Shown here piece by piece: positions 46,312 through 56,654 of a stretch of 64,000 nt of DNA (positions are counted from its first letter, which is position 1; each line of letters opens with the position of its first letter). The notes under the pieces are model-generated. The model saw only the letters and a list, made by a program, of their open reading frames with translations. It was not told the DNA's origin and ran no database searches. The position numbers and the translations under genes are program-made. The stretch spans positions 292,989-356,988 of the forward strand of contig NZ_DS999411.1 in NCBI RefSeq assembly GCF_000158175.1. Reading direction: 5' to 3'. This stretch comes from Luminiphilus syltensis NOR5-1B (GTDB lineage Bacteria; Pseudomonadota; Gammaproteobacteria; Pseudomonadales; Halieaceae).

Positions 46312-47238
46312 TCAGGCGGTGGCGAGACCCGGGTTGCCACCGAACGCGATGGGCGAGGTCTCGGCTTCGTCCTCGAAAGTCACCATTTCCCAGGCGTCTT
46401 CCTCGGCAATCAGGGCTCTTAATACCGCGTTGTTCAGGGCGTGGCCGGACTTGTGGGCCTTGAACTCGCCTATCAGGCTATACCCGAGGAGATACAGATC
46501 GCCAACAGCGTCGAGCACCTTGTGCTTTACAAATTCATCCTCGTAACGGAGGCCGTCCTGATTCAGGATTCGGTACTCGTCCACGACAATCGCATTGTCC
46601 ACACTGCCGCCGCGCGCGAGACCTTTCGAGCGCAGGTATTCGATCTCGTGCATGAAACCAAAGGTCCGTGCGCGACTGACTTCCTTGACGAAAGAGGTGG
46701 TGGAAAAATCGATCTGGGCATGAGCCGATCGATCACGGAACACGGGGTGGTCAAAATCGATGGAAAAAGACACCTTGAAGCCATCGAAGGGGAGAAGGCT
46801 GGCGCTTTTATCACCATCGGTCACGGTAATCGGTCGCTTGATCCGAATAAAACGTTTGGCGGCGTTCTGCTCTTCAATACCGGCGGACTGCAGCAGGAAG
46901 ACGAACGGGCCGGCACTGCCATCCATAATCGGCACTTCCGGCGCTGTGACGTCGATGTAAGCGTTATCGATACCGAGTCCCGCCATCGCGGACAACAGAT
47001 GTTCCACGGTGGAGACTCGGTGCTCACCCAATCCCAGACTGGTCGAGAGCGTTGTATCACCGACGTTTTCGGCGCGGGCGGGGATTTCCGCGACGGGGGA
47101 GACGTCGGTGCGTCGAAAAACAATGCCATTGTCGACGGGAGCCGGACTGAGCGTGAGAAACACTTTCTCACCGGTATGCAGCCCAATACCCGTGGCCTTG
47201 ATCGGGTTTCGCAACGTTCGCTGTCTGATCATGCTCAC
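46312..47238 (-). CDS. lpxC: UDP-3-O-acyl-N-acetylglucosamine deacetylase LpxC
   Basis: Zinc deacetylase for the committed step of lipid A synthesis; 308 residues. It begins [21 protein letters not shown] and has the zinc ligands His80 (STVEHLLSA, with Glu79), His239 and Asp243 ([10 protein letters not shown]), and the acid-base His266 in HKSGHALNN. The MDGSAGPF loop is also present. It follows ftsZ by 129 bases, the standard end of the gammaproteobacterial dcw cluster, and confirms a lipopolysaccharide-bearing outer membrane. In enterobacteria its level is set by FtsH proteolysis through the C-terminal tail; here the tail ends NPGLATA. Confidence 0.97.
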   Translation of the reverse strand: MSMIRQRTLRNPIKATGIGLHTGEKVFLTLSPAPVDNGIVFRRTDVSPVAEIPARAENVGDTTLSTSLGLGEHRVSTVEHLLSAMAGLGIDNAYIDVTAPEVPIMDGSAGPFVFLLQSAGIEEQNAAKRFIRIKRPITVTDGDKSASLLPFDGFKVSFSIDFDHPVFRDRSAHAQIDFSTTSFVKEVSRARTFGFMHEIEYLRSKGLARGGSVDNAIVVDEYRILNQDGLRYEDEFVKHKVLDAVGDLYLLGYSLIGEFKAHKSGHALNNAVLRALIAEEDAWEMVTFEDEAETSPIAFGGNPGLATA

Positions 47239-47367
47239 ACTTTCCTGTCCGTTCGCAACAACCGAGCACCAAGGCCCTGCCGCTGCGGTTACCGCAACGT
47301 TATCCGAAATTACAACGACCCCTGCGGGATCGAAAAAACTCCGGTCGTTTCGGCGGACGCTCCGGTG

Positions 47368-48549
47368 TCAGTCCGCCTGGCGACGCAAAAATGCGGGAAT
47401 ATCGAAATACTCCTCGCCGCCATTGTCGGCGACCGCTGCTGCCTGGCCGCCGCCACCTGCTCTTAAACCTCCGCGTCTTGCCGGGGGTAAATCGTATTCT
47501 TCGCCGTAGTTCGGTGTGCCGTCGGCCGTCATCGCCGGACTGGCCTTCGTCGTCACCGTTTTCAATTGTGGCCGATCCGCCATCGCGCCTGCTGCCGCGC
47601 CGAGGCCGGTCGCCACCACTGTAACCTTGAGCGTGTCGCTCATCTCGGGATCAATCACCGTCCCGACGACAACAGTGGCCTCATCTGAGGCAAATTCCTC
47701 AATCGTGTCGCCAACTTCGGAGAACTCACCGAGCGACAGGTCCATGCCGGCGGTGATGTTAACCAAAATCCCACGCGCACCTGCGAGGTTGATATCGTCC
47801 AGTAGCGGGCTGTTGATAGCTCGCTCCGCGGCTTCCCTCGCCCGGTTCTCGCCAGAGGCACTACCGGTGCCCATCATGGCCGAACCCATCTCTGACATGA
47901 CCGTGCGCACGTCGGCAAAGTCGACGTTAATCATGCCCGGGCGGATAATCAGGTCTGCAATCCCCTGAACAGCCCCTAAAAGTACATCATTCGCCTCCTT
48001 GAAGGCATCCAAGAGGCTGGTATTTTTCCCCAAAACCTCCAGCAGTTTTTCATTCGGAATCGTGATTAGAGAGTCACAATGCTCCTCAAGTTCCCGCAAT
48101 CCGTTTTCTGCGATCGCCAATCGCTTCTTTCCTTCAAAACTGAAGGGGCGCGTAACCACCGCCACGGTCAGAATGCCCATTTCCCGCGCGACTTCCGCAA
48201 CAATGGGAGCGCCGCCGGTACCGGTGCCTCCACCCATGCCCGCCGTGACGAACACCATATCGGCGCCCCGCAGCGCATCGGCGATACGATCGCGATCCTC
48301 AAGCGCCGCGGCCCGCCCTATTTCAGGATTGGCACCGGCACCCAGGCCCTTGGTGATGCCCGTACCGAGCTGCAGCACCGTCTTCGACATAATGTCAGAC
48401 AGTGCCTGGGAGTCGGTATTGGCGCAGATAAAATCGACCCCATCGACATTGTGTTCGATCATATGGCGCACGGCGTTGCCGCCACCGCCTCCGACCCCGA
48501 TAACTTTAATCACTGCGTTTTGTGGTGCGTTGTCTACAAGTTCAAACAT
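47368..48549 (-). CDS. ftsZ: Cell division GTPase FtsZ
   Basis: Tubulin-like GTPase that forms the division ring; 393 residues. It has [13 protein letters not shown] near the N-terminus and the tubulin signature GGGTGTG at 107-113. The T7 synergy loop [11 protein letters not shown] follows. A flexible linker rich in Gly, Arg and Ala (about 350-378) leads to the C-terminal conserved peptide [15 protein letters not shown], which binds FtsA and ZipA. All functional regions are intact. It starts 62 bases after the ftsA stop, a gap that often carries ftsZ promoters, though none is evident by eye. Confidence 0.98.
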   Translation of the reverse strand: MFELVDNAPQNAVIKVIGVGGGGGNAVRHMIEHNVDGVDFICANTDSQALSDIMSKTVLQLGTGITKGLGAGANPEIGRAAALEDRDRIADALRGADMVFVTAGMGGGTGTGGAPIVAEVAREMGILTVAVVTRPFSFEGKKRLAIAENGLRELEEHCDSLITIPNEKLLEVLGKNTSLLDAFKEANDVLLGAVQGIADLIIRPGMINVDFADVRTVMSEMGSAMMGTGSASGENRAREAAERAINSPLLDDINLAGARGILVNITAGMDLSLGEFSEVGDTIEEFASDEATVVVGTVIDPEMSDTLKVTVVATGLGAAAGAMADRPQLKTVTTKASPAMTADGTPNYGEEYDLPPARRGGLRAGGGGQAAAVADNGGEEYFDIPAFLRRQAD

Positions 48550-48611
48550 GGTGTTACTCCCCTTACTTCAGTTTTTGCCGGCCATTGACCGACGTTTCCC
48601 CTTGAAAATCG

Positions 48612-49844
48612 TTAAAAGTGCTTGCCGAGCCAGTCTTTGATGGCGGCAAGCACTCCCCTTGAGATGCGGGTCTCTCGACCCCCTGAAACCCCATCCACAT
48701 CGCGGGCGCCATGGATCAAAAGCCCCACGCCGGTGGCATAAATGGGATTGCGAATAATGTCGTTGAGCCCGGTGGCGTGCTGGGGCGAACCCACCCGCAC
48801 CGGCATGTGAAAAATCTCTTCAGCGAGCTCGACCACCCCTTCCATTTTCGAGGTCCCACCGGTGAGCACGATGCCGGCGGGTACCAACTCCTCGAACCCC
48901 GAGCGCCTCAGCTCAGACTGGATCAAGGTGAACAATTCGTCGTAGCGGGGCTCGACCACCTCCGCCAGCGACTGTCTCGAGAGGTCTCGGGGCGGGCGAT
49001 CACCGACGCTCGGTACCTTGATAGTCTCTTCGGGTCGGGCCAGCTGCGTCAACGCACAGGCGTAGCGAATCTTGATCTCTTCGGCGTGATTAGTCGGCGT
49101 GCGCAGGGCCATGGCGATATCGTTGGTCACCTGATCACCGGCGATCGGGATGACCCCGGTATGCCGGATCGAGCCATCGGTGAAGATGGCGATATCGGAG
49201 GTGCCGCCACCGATATCGACCATGCAGACACCGAGATCGCTCTCATCGGCGGTGATGACCGCATGACTGGACGCAAGTTGCTCCAAAATGATGCCGTCGA
49301 CTGCCAAGCCGCAGCGCTGGATGCATTTTTCAATATTCTGGGCGGCGTTGACGGCGCAGGTCACGAGATGCACCTTGGCTTCGAGGCGCACCCCCGACAT
49401 ACCCAGTGGCTCCTTGATGCCCCCCTGGTTATCGATGACGTACTCCTGCGGCAGCACGTGTAATACCTTTTGGTCCGCGGGAATCGCGACCGCCTGAGCC
49501 GCATCGAGCACCCGATCCAGGTCTGGCGGGTAAACCTCACCGTCCTTGATCGCCACAATGCCGTGGGAGTTCATGGAACGTATATGGCTGCCGGCGATGC
49601 CCACATACACTGAATGAATCTGGCAGCCGGCCATCAGCTCGGCTTCCTCCACCGCGCGCTGAATGGCGTTAACCGTGGACTCGATGTCCACCACCACGCC
49701 TTTTTTCATTCCTCGAGAGGGGTGGGAACCGATGCCGACAATCTCGATACTGCCGTCGGTGTCGAGCTCCCCCACGACCGCAACCACCTTTGAGGTGCCG
49801 ATGTCGAGCCCGACGATCATGCGTTTATCCGGTGTCGCGGCCAT
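48612..49844 (-). CDS. ftsA: Cell division protein FtsA
   Basis: Actin-like ATPase that tethers FtsZ to the membrane; 410 residues. Visible are the phosphate-1 loop IVGLDIGTSKVVAVVGE, the phosphate-2 region VDIGGGTSDIAIF and the adenosine loop GIVLTGGTSKMEGV. The C-terminal amphipathic membrane-binding helix is in AAIKDWLGKHF. It starts on the last base of ftsQ and so is translationally coupled to it. ftsQ-ftsA-ftsZ order is universal in this group, and identity is not in doubt. Confidence 0.97.
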   Translation of the reverse strand: MAATPDKRMIVGLDIGTSKVVAVVGELDTDGSIEIVGIGSHPSRGMKKGVVVDIESTVNAIQRAVEEAELMAGCQIHSVYVGIAGSHIRSMNSHGIVAIKDGEVYPPDLDRVLDAAQAVAIPADQKVLHVLPQEYVIDNQGGIKEPLGMSGVRLEAKVHLVTCAVNAAQNIEKCIQRCGLAVDGIILEQLASSHAVITADESDLGVCMVDIGGGTSDIAIFTDGSIRHTGVIPIAGDQVTNDIAMALRTPTNHAEEIKIRYACALTQLARPEETIKVPSVGDRPPRDLSRQSLAEVVEPRYDELFTLIQSELRRSGFEELVPAGIVLTGGTSKMEGVVELAEEIFHMPVRVGSPQHATGLNDIIRNPIYATGVGLLIHGARDVDGVSGGRETRISRGVLAAIKDWLGKHF

Positions 49845-50671
49845 TACGGCCCCTCCTGCATCTGCTGTTCTGTCATGGCAACCTGATCATTGAGTTGAAC
49901 GGCGGCGCCGTCGGAATACCGTAAATCGACATACGCCACGGGTAACTGAGCTAATTCGCGCTCGTAAAGACTGATAAATCGTCGGGCACGGGCGACGAAA
50001 TCATCGCTGCCCAGCAGGACCTCAACGCCGTTATCGAGCGCCACGGTGTACTGACCCACCTCATCGACAGACAGCCGGTGAACACCGATATCGAGGTGTG
50101 TCAGCAGCGCCTCGAGACTGCGGTAACGCCGCATCAACGCCCTTTCACTGCCGGCCTCACCGTGCAATTGGGGAAGCTGTAAATATCCAGCACCGGGCTC
50201 CACCACAAATAAATCGCCCTCGTGATTGAGAAAGCCCCGATCGCCCCAGCGCGCGATGGGCTGCTGCTCCTTGATATGGATCACGACCGCATCCGGCCAG
50301 CGTCTGCGCACCGACGCGCGATACACCCACGGCATTGCTTCTAGATCGAAAGCCAGCGCCTCCAAATCAGCGGCGAGAAAACCATCGACCAGCTTCGGCG
50401 CGACCAGCGACTGGATGTCCTCAGGGTCGATATTGACCTGGTCGCCGGTGACGGCGATCCGCTCGACCTCCAGCGACATCAGATAGCTACTGCCTCGGGC
50501 GGCGGCCGCGGCCACCATTGCGGTAGCGAGCAAGATCAGTGCCCGGTTAAACCACAGGCCCACGGTCGAGCTGATCGACGTAGTGGCCGGTTTTGACCGC
50601 ATACGCCGGGCGCCTCGCTGTGTGTTTGACTTACGACCGGTCAACGCCACACTCCTCGCTGCTCGAGACAT
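49844..50671 (-). CDS. ftsQ: Cell division protein FtsQ
   Basis: Bitopic divisome protein; about 275 residues from the longest frame. A basic cytoplasmic tail ([15 protein letters not shown]) precedes one transmembrane helix (about 40-63, FNRALILLATAMVAAAAARG). A POTRA domain (VERIAVTGDQVNIDPEDIQSLV) and the FtsQ beta domain with MPWVYRASVRRRWPDAVVIHIKEQQPIARWGD follow. Start uncertainty: the ATG at 50671 overlaps ddl by 41 bases with a poor ribosome site. A TTG at 50644 has AGGAG seven bases upstream and overlaps by only 14. Function is unaffected, and the beta domain that binds FtsB and FtsL is complete. Confidence 0.93.
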   Translation of the reverse strand: MSRAARSVALTGRKSNTQRGARRMRSKPATTSISSTVGLWFNRALILLATAMVAAAAARGSSYLMSLEVERIAVTGDQVNIDPEDIQSLVAPKLVDGFLAADLEALAFDLEAMPWVYRASVRRRWPDAVVIHIKEQQPIARWGDRGFLNHEGDLFVVEPGAGYLQLPQLHGEAGSERALMRRYRSLEALLTHLDIGVHRLSVDEVGQYTVALDNGVEVLLGSDDFVARARRFISLYERELAQLPVAYVDLRYSDGAAVQLNDQVAMTEQQMQEGP

Positions 50672-51566
50672 AAATCGCCGCCAACAGCTCAGCCATCGAC
50701 AACCCCGCCTGCTTTGCCGCCATGGGTACCAGACTGTGGGAAGTCATACCCGGCACCGTGTTGACTTCGAGTAACTGCCAGTCGCCATTGCGACGGCGAA
50801 GGACATCGACGCGTCCCCAAACGGAGGCGCCCGTGGCCGCAAAGGCATCGAGAGCGAGCTGGGCCAACGCCGCTTCGTCCTGCTCCGCGAGACCCGATGG
50901 ACAGAAGAAGCGGGTATCCTCGGAAACGTACTTGGCTTCGAAATCGTAGAACGCCGCATCGGTTTCGATGCGAATCGATGGCAGTGCCCGATCGCCGAGG
51001 ATGGCGACGGTATATTCACTCCCCTCGATATACTGCTCAGCCATCACGGCGGTACCGTAGCTCGCGGCATTGTCGTAGGCATCGGCCAATTCGCTGGCGG
51101 AGGCGGCGTGGGACATACCGATCGACGAGCCCTCGCGGGTCGGTTTGACAAATACCGGGCCGAGGGCATCGATGATGGCCTGCCACTCACTGTCACGATT
51201 GAGCAACAGGAACTCGGGCGTGGGCAGGCCGATTCCCGCCCACAGCCATTTTGTGCGCGCTTTATCCATGGTGAGCGCCGAGCCCAGCACCCCGGAACCG
51301 CTATAGGGAATACCCTCGTACTCGAGAAAACCCTGAACAGTGCCATCCTCACCACCCGGCCCATGCAGCAGGTTGAAGGCAAAATCGACGCCCTTGAGCT
51401 GTTGCTGCCAGCCGTTGTCGGCGGTATCCACCCGACGCACCTCTGCGCCGGTGGTCGCAAGCGTTGTCGCGACATTCTCGCCACTCTGGAGCGACACGCT
51501 GCGTTCAGCTGCCGTTCCGCCTAGTAATACCGCGAGGGTCTTTCCCTTGAAGACCGTCGGGCTCAT
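50631..51566 (-). CDS. ddl: D-alanine--D-alanine ligase
   Basis: ATP-grasp ligase that makes the D-Ala-D-Ala dipeptide of the murein stem; 311 residues, the DdlB type found within dcw clusters. It opens with [41 protein letters not shown] contains the catalytic Glu loop, with [13 protein letters not shown], and the metal-binding end is [16 protein letters not shown]. The catalytic Tyr in this region (IPYSG) predicts D-Ala specificity, not D-Lac. The start overlaps murC by four bases and the end overlaps ftsQ. Confidence 0.96.
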   Translation of the reverse strand: MSPTVFKGKTLAVLLGGTAAERSVSLQSGENVATTLATTGAEVRRVDTADNGWQQQLKGVDFAFNLLHGPGGEDGTVQGFLEYEGIPYSGSGVLGSALTMDKARTKWLWAGIGLPTPEFLLLNRDSEWQAIIDALGPVFVKPTREGSSIGMSHAASASELADAYDNAASYGTAVMAEQYIEGSEYTVAILGDRALPSIRIETDAAFYDFEAKYVSEDTRFFCPSGLAEQDEAALAQLALDAFAATGASVWGRVDVLRRRNGDWQLLEVNTVPGMTSHSLVPMAAKQAGLSMAELLAAIYVSSSEECGVDRS

Positions 51567-53014
51567 AGCAAATCCTCCAACCGATCCGCGTTGGCGAGGG
51601 TTTGTGCGATACCACCGATGTTGCCGGCACCCTGGGTGAGCAGCAGGTCACCGTCGCGCAGAATATTGATCAGTACCGGGGCCAGAGCTTCGGCATCAGC
51701 GACGAAGATCGGCTCCACCGCACCGCGCTGTCGGATCGAACGGGTCAGCGCGCGGCTGTCGGCTCCGGCAATCGGCTCCTCACCGGCGGAATAGACATCC
51801 AGCAGCAGCAAGACCTCACAATCCGAGAGCACAGCGACAAAATCCTCATAGAGATCCCGGGTGCGGCTGTAGCGATGGGGCTGGTAGAGCATGACCAGCC
51901 GCCGATCGGGGCACGCCGATCGGGCCGCTGCCAGTGTTGCGGCAACCTCGGTAGGGTGATGGCCGTAATCGTCAATCAACAGGGCTTCGCCGTGCTCCCA
52001 GCGGACGGTGCCGAGGCGGCTGAAACGACGGCCCACCCCGCCGAAGCGGGCAAGCCCTGCCGCAATGGCGTCATCGGCGATACCCAGCTCGGTCGCCACC
52101 GCGACCGCCGCCGTGGCGTTGAGGGCGTTGTGCACCCCCGGCATGTTGAGCGTGAGCTCCAGGGTCTTGCACGGCTCGGGCCGGCGCACCGTCAGCAGGG
52201 TCACCATTCCATCGCCCTCAAGCGCTGTCAGCTGGAAGTCAGCGGTGTCGTCTCGTCCGTAAGACAGCACCTGCCGCGTGACGGTGGGCAGCACGGCCCG
52301 CACCCCCGGGTCATCGATGCACATCACGGCCAGCCCGTAAAAGGGGAGGTTGTGCAGGAACTCAACAAAGGCGCGTTCGTAGTTGGCGTAGTCGCCACCG
52401 TAGTGGTCCATGTGGTCGGCTTCCACGTTGGTGACCACACTCATCATTGGCAGCAAATGCAGGAACGACGCGTCGCTCTCATCGGCCTCAACCACCAGAA
52501 AGCGGCCGTCACCGAGCCGCGCATTACTGCCCCCCTGATTGAGAACGCCACCGATGACAAAGGTGGGGTCCTCGCCCGCCTCACCCAGTATCGACGCGAT
52601 CAAACTGGTGGTCGTGGTCTTGCCGTGGGTGCCCGCGACGGCAATACCGTATCGATAGCGCATCAGCTCTGCCAGCATCTCTGCGCGCGGAACAATCGGA
52701 ATCCTGCTCGCCTTCGCCGCCTGCAGTTCGGGGTTTGTATCGGCAATGGCACTCGAAACCACCAGCACATCGGCGCCGGCAATATTGTCACCGTCATGCC
52801 CGATATGAATCGTGCTACCGAGGCCGCGCAGCCGCTCGATGACAGGGCTATCCTGTACATCGGATCCCGCAACCCGATAGCCGAGCCGGACGAGGACCTC
52901 GGCTATACCGCTCATCCCCGAACCGCCAATGCCGACGAAGAAGATCTCGCGGATACGGCCCATGGCTGGCACTGCAAACGGCCCAGTCTCGGTCGATCGG
53001 GATTTAGGCGACAT
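51563..53014 (-). CDS. murC: UDP-N-acetylmuramate--L-alanine ligase MurC
   Basis: First amino-acid ligase of murein precursor synthesis; 483 residues from the chosen start. UDP-site [16 protein letters not shown] is near 26-41, ATP-binding [14 protein letters not shown] follows, then [11 protein letters not shown], the Mur-family HNxxNA-like GVHNALNA and the C-terminal [14 protein letters not shown]. The frame opens at 53035, but the ATG at 53014 has a perfect AGGAGG six bases upstream, inside the end of murG, and is preferred (11-base overlap). It overlaps ddl by four bases. murB is absent, as usual in gammaproteobacterial dcw clusters. Confidence 0.97.
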   Translation of the reverse strand: MSPKSRSTETGPFAVPAMGRIREIFFVGIGGSGMSGIAEVLVRLGYRVAGSDVQDSPVIERLRGLGSTIHIGHDGDNIAGADVLVVSSAIADTNPELQAAKASRIPIVPRAEMLAELMRYRYGIAVAGTHGKTTTTSLIASILGEAGEDPTFVIGGVLNQGGSNARLGDGRFLVVEADESDASFLHLLPMMSVVTNVEADHMDHYGGDYANYERAFVEFLHNLPFYGLAVMCIDDPGVRAVLPTVTRQVLSYGRDDTADFQLTALEGDGMVTLLTVRRPEPCKTLELTLNMPGVHNALNATAAVAVATELGIADDAIAAGLARFGGVGRRFSRLGTVRWEHGEALLIDDYGHHPTEVAATLAAARSACPDRRLVMLYQPHRYSRTRDLYEDFVAVLSDCEVLLLLDVYSAGEEPIAGADSRALTRSIRQRGAVEPIFVADAEALAPVLINILRDGDLLLTQGAGNIGGIAQTLANADRLEDLL

Positions 53015-54104
53015 GGGCCACCTCCTCGACAACATCCGCCACGCGACGAGTGGCGGCGGCAGGACTCAGGGATCGTGCGGATACCGACATGTCCTTCAGG
53101 CGCTCGGGATGACGCAGAAACCGATTCAGTCGATCGGCCAATACCGTATCGCTGATATCGCGCTGGGGCAGCAGCTCCGCGGCGCCCACCGCACTCAACA
53201 CCTCCGCATTGCGGGTCTGATGATCGTCAATCGCATGGGGTAATGGGACAAGAATGGCGGGCGTGCCCGTTGCCGCTAACTCCGAGACCGTCAAGGCACC
53301 GGCGCGGCAAATGACGAGATCTGCCCACCGATAAGCGTCGGCCATATCTTCAATAAAACGAATGACGGTGACCGCCTGCGCCAACTCTGCATACAACCCC
53401 TGGGTGGCCGCAAAGTGCGACTCGCCGCATTGATGGCGTATCGTGACGGGTGCGTCTGGCGCGCTGTCTAGCAAATTGGATACCGCGGCGGGTACGGCGT
53501 TATTGATCGGAGCACTGCCGAGGCTGCCGCCAAGCACCAGCAACCGGAGCGGCCGTTCAGGGGTGAATCGTTCCGGGTAGTGCTTTTCAGCGGTCTGCAA
53601 AAAAATACTATCGCGGACCGGATTGCCCACCACCTCAACGATTCTGGGCGCGCTGAAAGCGCCTTCGAAGCCGCAGAGAATCCGATTGGCAAACGGCGCC
53701 AGCAGGCGATTGGTGGTCCCTGCCACCGCGTTTTGCTCATGAATCACCAACGGCCTGCGCCACACTCGCATGGCAAGCCCGGCGGGGCCCGCAGCATAAC
53801 CGCCCATTCCCAGAGCGGCATCCGGCTTCAGGCGAGCAACCAGTGCGAGACTGGCGATCATCGCCAGGCCCAGGCGCAGCACCCCTGAAACACGCGCGAG
53901 AATACCCTTCCCGCGCAAGCCGCGCACCGGGAGGGTGTGCAGCTCAATACCGTGCTCCGGAACCACGCGGGACTCGAGTCCGCGCTGGGTGCCCACCCAG
54001 TCGATCATCCAACCACGCAGCCGCAGCTCCTCGGCGACGGCAAGCGCGGGGTACACGTGTCCGCCGGTGCCACCAGCCATGATTAACACACGAGGGGCCG
54101 TCAT
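53004..54104 (-). CDS. murG: Lipid II synthase MurG (GT28)
   Basis: Peripheral membrane glycosyltransferase that adds GlcNAc to lipid I, making lipid II; 366 residues. It has the N-terminal glycine-rich [20 protein letters not shown], the second glycine loop [39 protein letters not shown], and the nucleotide-sugar site [26 protein letters not shown] with HQTRNAE. All match MurG. It starts four bases inside ftsW and contains the ribosome site of murC in its last codons. Confidence 0.97.
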   Translation of the reverse strand: MTAPRVLIMAGGTGGHVYPALAVAEELRLRGWMIDWVGTQRGLESRVVPEHGIELHTLPVRGLRGKGILARVSGVLRLGLAMIASLALVARLKPDAALGMGGYAAGPAGLAMRVWRRPLVIHEQNAVAGTTNRLLAPFANRILCGFEGAFSAPRIVEVVGNPVRDSIFLQTAEKHYPERFTPERPLRLLVLGGSLGSAPINNAVPAAVSNLLDSAPDAPVTIRHQCGESHFAATQGLYAELAQAVTVIRFIEDMADAYRWADLVICRAGALTVSELAATGTPAILVPLPHAIDDHQTRNAEVLSAVGAAELLPQRDISDTVLADRLNRFLRHPERLKDMSVSARSLSPAAATRRVADVVEEVAHVA

Positions 54105-55285
54105 GCGCGCGCCCTCCCCGCCGCTCGACGGCTTCCCGCCCGGCGTTTTTTACCAGACTGCCCACCGCTGAGGCGGTTGTTGTGCTCGATACGGAGCACA
54201 ATAGCGAGCATGACGCAGCTGATGATAAGACTGCTACCGCCGTAGCTGATCAAGGGCAAGGTGAGACCCTTGGTAGGTAGCAATCCAGAGCTGACACCCA
54301 TATTGACGAAGGCCTGGCCCGCGAAAATCAGACCAATGCCGTAACAGACGTAAGCCGCAAAGGCGTCATCGAGACGAATCGATGTGTACCCGATGTGCAG
54401 GATGCGGCCGACCAGTAATGCATAGACCAGAATGACGAGCGTCGAGCCCACCAGGCCCGTTTCTTCCGCCCAGATGGAAAACACAAAGTCGGTATGGGCT
54501 TCGGGCAGGTAAAACAATTTCTGGATGCTATTACCCAGGCCAACGCCCCACCACTCGCCGCGGCCGTAGGCAATCAATGACTGGATGAGCTGGAAGCCAC
54601 TGCCGTAAGGATCTGCCCACGGATCGGTATAAGCGGTCAGTCGCTGTAGGCGATACGGCGCACTCACAACCATCACAACCAACGCACCCACGGCGACACC
54701 CACAAGACCAAGCACATAAATCAGGCGCGCGCCGGCGAGAAACAACATGCCAAATACCGTGCCAGTGGTGATCACGGTGGCACCGAAGTCCGGCTCGAGC
54801 AGCAACAGCAGAGCGACCATTGCAAGAATACCCACCGGCTTCGCCAACCCCTCCCAGTGACTGCGAACCGTTGCCTGGTGGCGAACCAGGAAACCCGCCA
54901 GATACAGCACCACCGCAAACTTGGCCACTTCAGAGGGCTGCACGGTGAGCGGGCCAATCGGTAGCCACCGTTGACTCCCGTTGACGTTGCGCCCAATACC
55001 GGGCAGCAACACAAGAATCAGCAGGGCGAAGCCCAGTAGTAACCACCACGGCGAGGTGCGCTGCCAGAACGTGGTGGGCACCATGTAGGCCACACCTGCG
55101 GCCGCCACCGCCAGCACCAGATAGATCGAATGCCGGATCGTATGGTGCCAGGGGTTATCGAAGTAGTGATCCCCGTATTCGATGGACGCAGAGCTGATGG
55201 CCACCAGGCCCACCGCTATCAATGTGATGGCGAGACCAGACAACAGCGGATCGGGTCGGGCTGGGCTGAAGGTGATGGCGTTCAC
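54101..55285 (-). CDS. ftsW: Septal peptidoglycan polymerase FtsW (SEDS)
   Basis: SEDS-family glycosyltransferase that polymerizes lipid II at the septum with FtsI; 394 residues and about ten membrane helices. Motifs include GRNVNGSQRWLPIGPLTVQPSE (the large periplasmic loop region start), LLLEPDFGATVI with the catalytic-site acidic residue, GWWG..NS-like GEWWGVGLGNSIQKL, LPEAHTDFVFSIWAEETG and GLTLPLISYGGSSLI near the end. The C-terminus is basic. It overlaps murG and murD by four bases each. RodA is the alternative SEDS member, but the location fixes FtsW. Confidence 0.96.
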   Translation of the reverse strand: MNAITFSPARPDPLLSGLAITLIAVGLVAISSASIEYGDHYFDNPWHHTIRHSIYLVLAVAAAGVAYMVPTTFWQRTSPWWLLLGFALLILVLLPGIGRNVNGSQRWLPIGPLTVQPSEVAKFAVVLYLAGFLVRHQATVRSHWEGLAKPVGILAMVALLLLLEPDFGATVITTGTVFGMLFLAGARLIYVLGLVGVAVGALVVMVVSAPYRLQRLTAYTDPWADPYGSGFQLIQSLIAYGRGEWWGVGLGNSIQKLFYLPEAHTDFVFSIWAEETGLVGSTLVILVYALLVGRILHIGYTSIRLDDAFAAYVCYGIGLIFAGQAFVNMGVSSGLLPTKGLTLPLISYGGSSLIISCVMLAIVLRIEHNNRLSGGQSGKKRRAGSRRAAGRARA

Positions 55286-56643
55286 TGCTCACCCTCCTGC
55301 AACGCCTTCACGGCCTCTTCAAAGGCAAGCCCGCGCGCCGCATATCCCGAAAACTGATCAAAGCTCGCACAGGCGGGGGACAGCAGTACGATATCCCCGG
55401 CCTTGGCTAATTCACGGCCACGGGTCACCGCTTGCTCAATAGTCTCGACGCGCTGGCACGGGACGGTAGCACCCAAGGCCAGCTCGATTTCCCGCGCCGA
55501 CTCACCGACTGTCAAAACACGTCGGCACCGTTGCTCCGCTGAAGCTTGCAGCTCGGTGAAATCCTGACCCTTACCGACGCCCCCGGCGATGAGCACCACG
55601 TTGCCGTTGCCGCCCAGGCCCTCCAGCGCCGCTCGGGTCGCCCCGATATTGGTCCCCTTGCTGTCATTGATAAAGCGAATACCGTCGAGCTCGCGCACCA
55701 GAGCGCAGCGATGGGGCAAGCCGTGGAAGTGTTTCAGTCCCGGCACCAACTGCTCGTCGTCCACGCCCGCCGCACTGGCCACTGCCATTGCCGCCAGGGC
55801 GTTCGCCAGGTTGTGGCGACCAGGCAATGGCAGCTCCGTCGCCGCAGCCAGCGTGTCAAAGCCGCGACAGAGCATCACCTCGCCGTCGACCACTCGGGTA
55901 CCGAATTCACGCAGGTCTGGCTCGCCGTCGCGCCACACCACGACATCCGCCTTTTCTTCCAGCAGGGGAACAGTCAGTGGATCCGCTCGATTGGCGACAA
56001 CCGTACGGGCACCGCGGAAAATACGGTGTTTCGCCTGATGGTATCGAGGCATCGACCCGTGCCGATCGAGATGGTCAGCAGAGATATTGAGCACGGTGGC
56101 AACGGCAAGGCCCAGCTTTTCGCTGCGCTCGAGCTGAAAACTGGACAGCTCGAGCACATAGATATCGGCTGGATGCTCCAGCAGGTCAAGCGCTGGCGTA
56201 CCCAGATTGCCGCCCACTGCCACCGCACTGCCCGACGCACGTAAGATCGCCGCAACCATCTCCGTCACCGTGGACTTGCCGTTGGAGCCCGTAATACCTA
56301 TTACGGGTGCGTTGGCCTCGGCCATGAATAAATCGATGTCGCCAATCACCCGCACGCCAGCCTTCAGGGCACGATCCACCAGGGGGTGGTCCATGGCGAT
56401 TCCCGGGCTCACGACCAATTCGGTCAACCCATCGACCACCACCGGGTCGAAGTCGCCAAAGAGAACCTGCTCCGCGCCGGCGGTCGCCTCGCAATGGAGC
56501 AACTCGGACTCCATCTCAGGTCGGGTATCGCAGGCTTTAAAGGGTATGCCGTTACGCTGCCAGAATCTTGCCACCGAGCAACCGGTCGCACCGAGCCCCA
56601 ATATCATTCTTGATTCACTGGAGGCGATTAGAGCGGATGTCAT
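55282..56643 (-). CDS. murD: UDP-N-acetylmuramoylalanine--D-glutamate ligase MurD
   Basis: Adds D-Glu to UDP-MurNAc-L-Ala; 453 residues from the chosen start. It shows the N-terminal Rossmann ILGLGATGCSVARF, PVIGITGSNGKSTVTEM (ATP site), GGNLGTPALDLL, LELSSFQLE with the carbamylated-Lys neighbourhood, and the family HN.ANA signature GRHNLANALA. FINDSKGTNIGATRAAL is also present. Start: the ATG at 56643 has AGGAG seven bases upstream. An ATG at 56658, overlapping the mraY stop as ATGA, would add five residues but has no ribosome site. Confidence 0.95.
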   Translation of the reverse strand: MTSALIASSESRMILGLGATGCSVARFWQRNGIPFKACDTRPEMESELLHCEATAGAEQVLFGDFDPVVVDGLTELVVSPGIAMDHPLVDRALKAGVRVIGDIDLFMAEANAPVIGITGSNGKSTVTEMVAAILRASGSAVAVGGNLGTPALDLLEHPADIYVLELSSFQLERSEKLGLAVATVLNISADHLDRHGSMPRYHQAKHRIFRGARTVVANRADPLTVPLLEEKADVVVWRDGEPDLREFGTRVVDGEVMLCRGFDTLAAATELPLPGRHNLANALAAMAVASAAGVDDEQLVPGLKHFHGLPHRCALVRELDGIRFINDSKGTNIGATRAALEGLGGNGNVVLIAGGVGKGQDFTELQASAEQRCRRVLTVGESAREIELALGATVPCQRVETIEQAVTRGRELAKAGDIVLLSPACASFDQFSGYAARGLAFEEAVKALQEGEQ

Positions 56644-56654
56644 CACGTCACTCC

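Noticed and set aside
47345..47380. GGCGGAC/GTCCGCC hairpin at the ftsZ stop as a terminator
   Set aside because: The nearest T6 run on the minus strand is about 13 bases past the stem, so it does not fit an intrinsic terminator; lpxC probably also receives read-through.
51602..53155. 517-codon plus-strand frame opposite murC and the end of murG
   Set aside because: Low-complexity His/Gln/Arg-rich translation typical of an antisense frame; murC and murG occupy the other strand.
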